DNA of 64,000 nucleotides from Alphaproteobacteria bacterium (GTDB lineage Bacteria; Pseudomonadota; Alphaproteobacteria; Ferrovibrionales; Ferrovibrionaceae), in NCBI GenBank assembly GCA_018336035.1, contig JAGXRD010000044.1:1-64000 (forward strand), given 5' to 3'. How positions within the stretch are numbered: position 1 is the first letter of the stretch; each line of letters opens with the position of its first letter. Shown in pieces: positions 60,355 to 64,000 of the stretch. The translations under genes and the position numbers were made by a program. The notes beneath the pieces are model-generated. The model searched no databases. It had not been told where the DNA came from and was given only the letters and a program-made list of their open reading frames with translations.

Positions 60355-61119
60355 CTACTGCGTGCTGCGCCGATAGATTTCGATCAGGCCGCGCACCGTG
60401 ATATCAGGGACGTTCTGTTCGATCACCTTGGTCGAGCCCTCGAAAACCGGGGCCAGGCCGCCGGTGGAAATCACCTTCATCGGCCGGCCGAATTCATCCC
60501 TGATCCGTTGCACAATTCCCTCGATCAGTCCGACATAACCCCAGAACACACCGGAATGCATGCAGGCCACGGTATTAACGCCGATCACGCTCTTCGGTTT
60601 CTCGACAACGATCCTGGGCAGCAAAGCGGTGGCATTGACCAGCGCCTCGATGGACAAATTGATGCCCGGCGCGATCACGCCGCCGCAATAGGCGCCTGCC
60701 TCATCGACCACGTCAAAGGTCGTCGCGGTGCCGAAATCGACAATGATCATCGGCGTGTTCGGAAACAGCACATGAGCGCCGACGGTGTTGCAGATACGGT
60801 CGGCGCCGGCCCCCTGCCCCTTGATCTCGATGCCGTATTTCACATTCGGCTCGCCCAGTACCAGCGGCTCGGTCTCGAAATAACGGGTGCAGAGCCGGCG
60901 CAGGTTGAAGGTGGCCTGCGGCACGACGCTGGCGATGATGGCATTCCGCACCTGCTTGGGGTCGATGCCCTCCAGCTGCATCAGCTGCAGCAGCCAGACC
61001 GCATGTTCGTCGGCTGTGCGCATAGCCGAGGTATGCTGACGCCACTCGCCGACGATCCGGTCTCCGTCGATGACGCCGAATTTCACATTCGTATTGTTGG
61101 CATTGATGGCGAGCAGCAT
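60355..61119 (-). CDS. coaX: Type III pantothenate kinase
   Basis: 254 residues. GADRICNTVGAHVLF, MIIVDFGTATTFDVVDEAGAYCGGVIAPG and GLAPVFEGSTKVIEQ are CoaX signatures. First step of coenzyme A synthesis, independent of the CoaA type. The N-terminal phosphate loop reads AINANNTNVKFG, with Asn where many CoaX proteins have Asp (DxGNT). Confidence 0.95.
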   Translation of the reverse strand: MLLAINANNTNVKFGVIDGDRIVGEWRQHTSAMRTADEHAVWLLQLMQLEGIDPKQVRNAIIASVVPQATFNLRRLCTRYFETEPLVLGEPNVKYGIEIKGQGAGADRICNTVGAHVLFPNTPMIIVDFGTATTFDVVDEAGAYCGGVIAPGINLSIEALVNATALLPRIVVEKPKSVIGVNTVACMHSGVFWGYVGLIEGIVQRIRDEFGRPMKVISTGGLAPVFEGSTKVIEQNVPDITVRGLIEIYRRSTQ

Positions 61120-61131
61120 GGCGCGTCCTCT

Positions 61132-61863
61132 TCAGCCGACCGGGAACACATCGCCGGCCGTGACAGTCTGCCTGCGGCCGTCGGGCAATTCCAGCAGGAG
61201 CGCGCCGCTGTCGTCCAGTGCGACGAAACGGCCCTGCAACTCAGTGTCCGGTAACCGCACGACAACCGGCTGCCCCAGCCCCTGCGCCCGCGCCAGCCAG
61301 GCGGCACGCACCGGCGCGAAACCTTCGGCCTGCCAGCGGCCATACCAGTAGCCGTAGCGCGCCAGCAGCCACTGCGCGAAATCTTCGGGCGTTACGCCGA
61401 TACCATGCGCGGCCAGCGACGTGACCGGATATGGCGTCTCGGAGGGATGCCAGGCGAGGTTCACACCAATCCCGACCGTAACCCAGCCGAGTGCGCCATC
61501 GGGCCCGGTGCGGGATTCGAGCAGGATGCCGGCGATCTTGGCGCCGTTGACCAGCACGTCGTTCGGCCATTTGCAGGTCAGCTTTGCTGGCACAGCCGCG
61601 AGGTCGAGGGCCTCCAGCAGCGCCACCGCCGTCAGGAACGAAAGTGTGGCGGCCTCTGCAGGTGAGGCCTTCGGTCGCAGCAGCAGCGAAAGGAAGAGAT
61701 TGCCCGGCGGCGAGTCCCAGGCGCGGCCGCGGCGGCCACGACCGGCGGTCTGCTGTTTCGCCAGCACCGCGAGGCCTTCCGCAGCGCCGGCCTCAGCCTG
61801 GCGGCGGATTTCCTCATTGGTGCTGTCGAGGCTGTCGAAGACCTGCAGCCCCCAGGCAACCAT
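61132..61863 (-). CDS. birA: Biotin-[acetyl-CoA-carboxylase] ligase
   Basis: 243 residues. FDSLDSTNEEIRR, QQTAGRGRRGRAWDSPPGNLFLSLLLRP (biotinyl-AMP loop) and CKWPNDVLVNGAKIAGILLES are conserved. The N-terminal DNA-binding domain of the E. coli protein is absent, so this is a monofunctional ligase. Located between nuoN and coaX, a common alphaproteobacterial order. Confidence 0.96.
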   Translation of the reverse strand: MVAWGLQVFDSLDSTNEEIRRQAEAGAAEGLAVLAKQQTAGRGRRGRAWDSPPGNLFLSLLLRPKASPAEAATLSFLTAVALLEALDLAAVPAKLTCKWPNDVLVNGAKIAGILLESRTGPDGALGWVTVGIGVNLAWHPSETPYPVTSLAAHGIGVTPEDFAQWLLARYGYWYGRWQAEGFAPVRAAWLARAQGLGQPVVVRLPDTELQGRFVALDDSGALLLELPDGRRQTVTAGDVFPVG

Positions 61864-61869
61864 GACAGA

Positions 61870-63306
61870 TTACGGGAACAGCGCCTTGGCGGCAGCACCA
61901 GCCATGTTCAGCAGCGGCGCTGGCCAGAGGAAGAACAGCATGGTGAAGAGTCCGGTCACGGTCATCACCGCGCCCAGCTCACCACGCACCGGCTTGGCCA
62001 GCGGCTCGGAGGCTTCGTCGAAATACATGATCTTGACGATGCGCAGGTAGTAGTAGGCACCGACCACCGAGCTGAGCACGCCAATCACCGCCAGCACATA
62101 GAGGCCAGCGTTAATGGCGGACATGAAGATGTAGAACTTGCCGAAGAAGCCGGCCAGCGGCGGCACGCCGGCGAGCGAGAACATGAAGCCGGCCAGCAGC
62201 AAAGCCATGCCCGGATGGGTCTTGGCGAGGCCGGCGAGATCGCTGACGCCCTCGACCATCTGGTCCTTCTGGCGCATGCAAAGGATGCAGGCAAAGGTGC
62301 CGACATTCATGGCCAGATAAATCGCCAGATAGATCAGGATGCCGCGCACGCCCTCTTCCGTGCCAGCCGCGAGACCGATCAGGGCATAGCCGACATGGCC
62401 GATGGACGAATAGGCCATCAGCCGCTTGATGTTGGTCTGCGCAATCGCCGCGAAAGCGCCGAGCAGCATGGAGAGCGCGCTGACCACGATGATGATCTGC
62501 TGCCATTCATGGGCAATGTCGCCGAACGGCGTCAGGATCGCGCGCACGAACAGCGCCATGGCGGCCACCTTTGGCGCGACGGCGAAGAAGGCCGTCACCG
62601 GCGTCGGCGCGCCTTCGTAGACGTCGGGCGTCCACATATGGAAGGGCACGGCCGAGACCTTGAAGGCCAGACCGGCCGACAGGAACACAATACCGACCAC
62701 CAGGCCGATGGAGGCCTGGCCATTCAGCGCCGTGGCGATCTGGGCAAAGTTGGTCGAGCCGGCGAAGCCGTAGATCATCGATGCGCCGTAGAGCAGCATG
62801 CCCGACGACAGCGCACCCAGCACGAAATACTTCAGGCCAGCTTCGGTGGCGCGGCCGGAATCGCGCTTGAAGGCGGCAAGGACATACAGCGACAGCGACT
62901 GCAGTTCGAGGCCGAGATAGAGCGCGATCAGGTCGTTGGCCGAGACCATCATCAGCATGCCGGTGCTGGCCAGCAGGATCAGCACGGGATACTCGAAACG
63001 CTCCATACGCTCGTAGCGGTTATAGCCGAGCGACAGGATGATCGAGAAAGCCGAGCCCAGCAGGATCAGCACCTTTGCAAAACGGCCGAAACCGTCGGAG
63101 ACGAACAGCCCGCCGAAGGTGAGCACCGAACCGGCCGGCTGCATGGCGACCAGGGCGACCGCGATCAGCAGTGCCAGCACGGCGAGCCACGATACAGTGC
63201 GGGTGGAGCCATCGCCACGGAAGACGCCGAACATCAGCAGCGCCATCGCCGAGAGCGCAAGCCAGAGTTCCGGATAGGCAGGCGCGAGTGCGGGCAGAGC
63301 GGTCAC
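61870..63306 (-). CDS. nuoN: NADH-quinone oxidoreductase subunit N
   Basis: 478 residues, about 14 TM segments; antiporter-like subunit of complex [53 protein letters not shown] and [17 protein letters not shown] are conserved, with the pumping lysines and glutamate in place. Start set at GTG 63304-63306, with AGGAG at 63314-63318; longer frames run into nuoM. Confidence 0.96.
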   Translation of the reverse strand: MTALPALAPAYPELWLALSAMALLMFGVFRGDGSTRTVSWLAVLALLIAVALVAMQPAGSVLTFGGLFVSDGFGRFAKVLILLGSAFSIILSLGYNRYERMERFEYPVLILLASTGMLMMVSANDLIALYLGLELQSLSLYVLAAFKRDSGRATEAGLKYFVLGALSSGMLLYGASMIYGFAGSTNFAQIATALNGQASIGLVVGIVFLSAGLAFKVSAVPFHMWTPDVYEGAPTPVTAFFAVAPKVAAMALFVRAILTPFGDIAHEWQQIIIVVSALSMLLGAFAAIAQTNIKRLMAYSSIGHVGYALIGLAAGTEEGVRGILIYLAIYLAMNVGTFACILCMRQKDQMVEGVSDLAGLAKTHPGMALLLAGFMFSLAGVPPLAGFFGKFYIFMSAINAGLYVLAVIGVLSSVVGAYYYLRIVKIMYFDEASEPLAKPVRGELGAVMTVTGLFTMLFFLWPAPLLNMAGAAAKALFP

Positions 63307-63317
63307 GGTCTTAACTC

Positions 63318-64000
63318 CTAGCGAGCAGCAGTGGCCAGCGCCTTGGCGGCGGCCATCGCAGTCTGGTGCTGGTCGAGCAGATGCTTGACCGAGACGGCCA
63401 TCACATCGAAGAACGGCGCCGGATAGATACCCATCCACAGCGTCATGATCACCAGCGGCGCGAAGATCGCGATCTCACGCGGCGAGAGGTCGGTCATCGC
63501 CTTCAGGTCGGCCTTGGTCAGTTCGCCGAAGACAACGCGACGGTAGAGATACAGCGCATAGGCCGCGGCAAAGATCACGCCGGTAGTGGCGATCAGGGCG
63601 ACCCAGGTATTGGCCTGGAAGGCGCCAACCAGGGTGAGCAGTTCGCCGACGAAGCCGCCGGTGCCCGGCAGGCCCACATTGGCCATGGTGAACAGCATGA
63701 AGATCACGGCGTATTTCGGCATGTTGTTGGCCAGGCCACCGTAGCGCGCGATCTCTCGGGTATGCAGGCGGTCGTAGACCACGCCGACGCAAAGGAACAG
63801 CGCACCCGAGATAATACCGTGGCTGAGCATCTGGAAGATGGCGCCTTCGATACCCTGCGTGTTCAGCGCGAAGATGCCCATGGTGACGAAGCCCATATGC
63901 GCCACCGAGGAATAGGCGATCAGCTTCTTCATGTCTTCCTGCACCAGCGCCACGATGGAGGCGTAGACGATGGCGATCACGCTGAGCGCGAAGACGAAGG
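63318..64000 (-). CDS. nuoM: NADH-quinone oxidoreductase subunit M (3' part)
   Basis: The frame stays open to the window edge, so only the C-terminal 226 codons are present. [23 protein letters not shown] and [35 protein letters not shown] are typical NuoM. Part of the nuo operon; the stop overlaps the Shine-Dalgarno region of nuoN. Confidence 0.96.
   Translation of the reverse strand, partial: FVFALSVIAIVYASIVALVQEDMKKLIAYSSVAHMGFVTMGIFALNTQGIEGAIFQMLSHGIISGALFLCVGVVYDRLHTREIARYGGLANNMPKYAVIFMLFTMANVGLPGTGGFVGELLTLVGAFQANTWVALIATTGVIFAAAYALYLYRRVVFGELTKADLKAMTDLSPREIAIFAPLVIMTLWMGIYPAPFFDVMAVSVKHLLDQHQTAMAAAKALATAAR

Overview
The window is GC-rich DNA from an alphaproteobacterium. Host gene order and content (proS, lolC/E, lolD, then dnaE; nuoM, nuoN, birA, coaX, rnj, mce and a DUF1467 gene on the other side) fit the Rhodospirillales or a close relative; the genus cannot be fixed from this sequence alone. 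All host genes except one acetyltransferase read leftward.

Layout. Positions 1-3242 hold the 5' part of dnaE (the C-terminus lies off the window). Positions 3243-3817 are a host intergenic stretch with one DnaA box, a very AT-rich segment and seven CTTAT units spaced one helical turn apart. Positions 3818-44717 are a complete Mu-like transposable prophage of 40,900 bp. Its ends are defined to the base: 25-bp imperfect terminal inverted repeats beginning TGTA and ending TACA, flanked on both sides by the 5-bp target duplication GGCTG. Positions 44797-63306 are host genes: a GNAT acetyltransferase, a halohydrin dehalogenase, an AraC regulator and an IorAB-type molybdenum hydroxylase (an accessory block), then the conserved lolD-lolC-proS cluster, two periplasmic/lipoprotein genes, DUF1467, mce, rnj, coaX, birA and nuoN. 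Positions 63318-64000 hold the 3' end of nuoM.

Prophage organisation. The leftward repressor faces a rightward early operon: Ner, a small regulator, a three-hairpin leader with a terminator, the DDE transposase (MuA), the MuB ATPase and a string of small, mostly overlapping genes. These include a stand-alone DnaA domain IV protein, DUF3164, GemA, an HNH protein, an MT-A70 methyltransferase and a Mor-type middle activator. Then come lysis genes (SleB-type endolysin, membrane proteins, an embedded lipoprotein) and DNA packaging and head genes (gp25/26/27-like, terminase, DUF935 portal, a MuF head protein fused to a toxin-like nuclease). A 440-bp non-coding structured stretch lies almost exactly at the prophage midpoint, where Mu has its strong gyrase site. 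It is followed by the protease/scaffold, decoration and capsid genes, then a contractile-tail module (sheath, tube, frameshifted tail chaperone, tape measure, gpN/gpP/gp45-48 baseplate) and tail fibres. The right end carries accessory genes: Com with a DNA methyltransferase and a GNAT-like protein, an HTH-PAS regulator with its own strong promoter, a small basic protein, and a leftward Cys-motif protein.

The prophage looks intact: no frameshift or stop is visible in the essential genes, and the one apparent break (gp41 to its extension) matches the programmed -2 frameshift expected for Mu-type tail chaperones.
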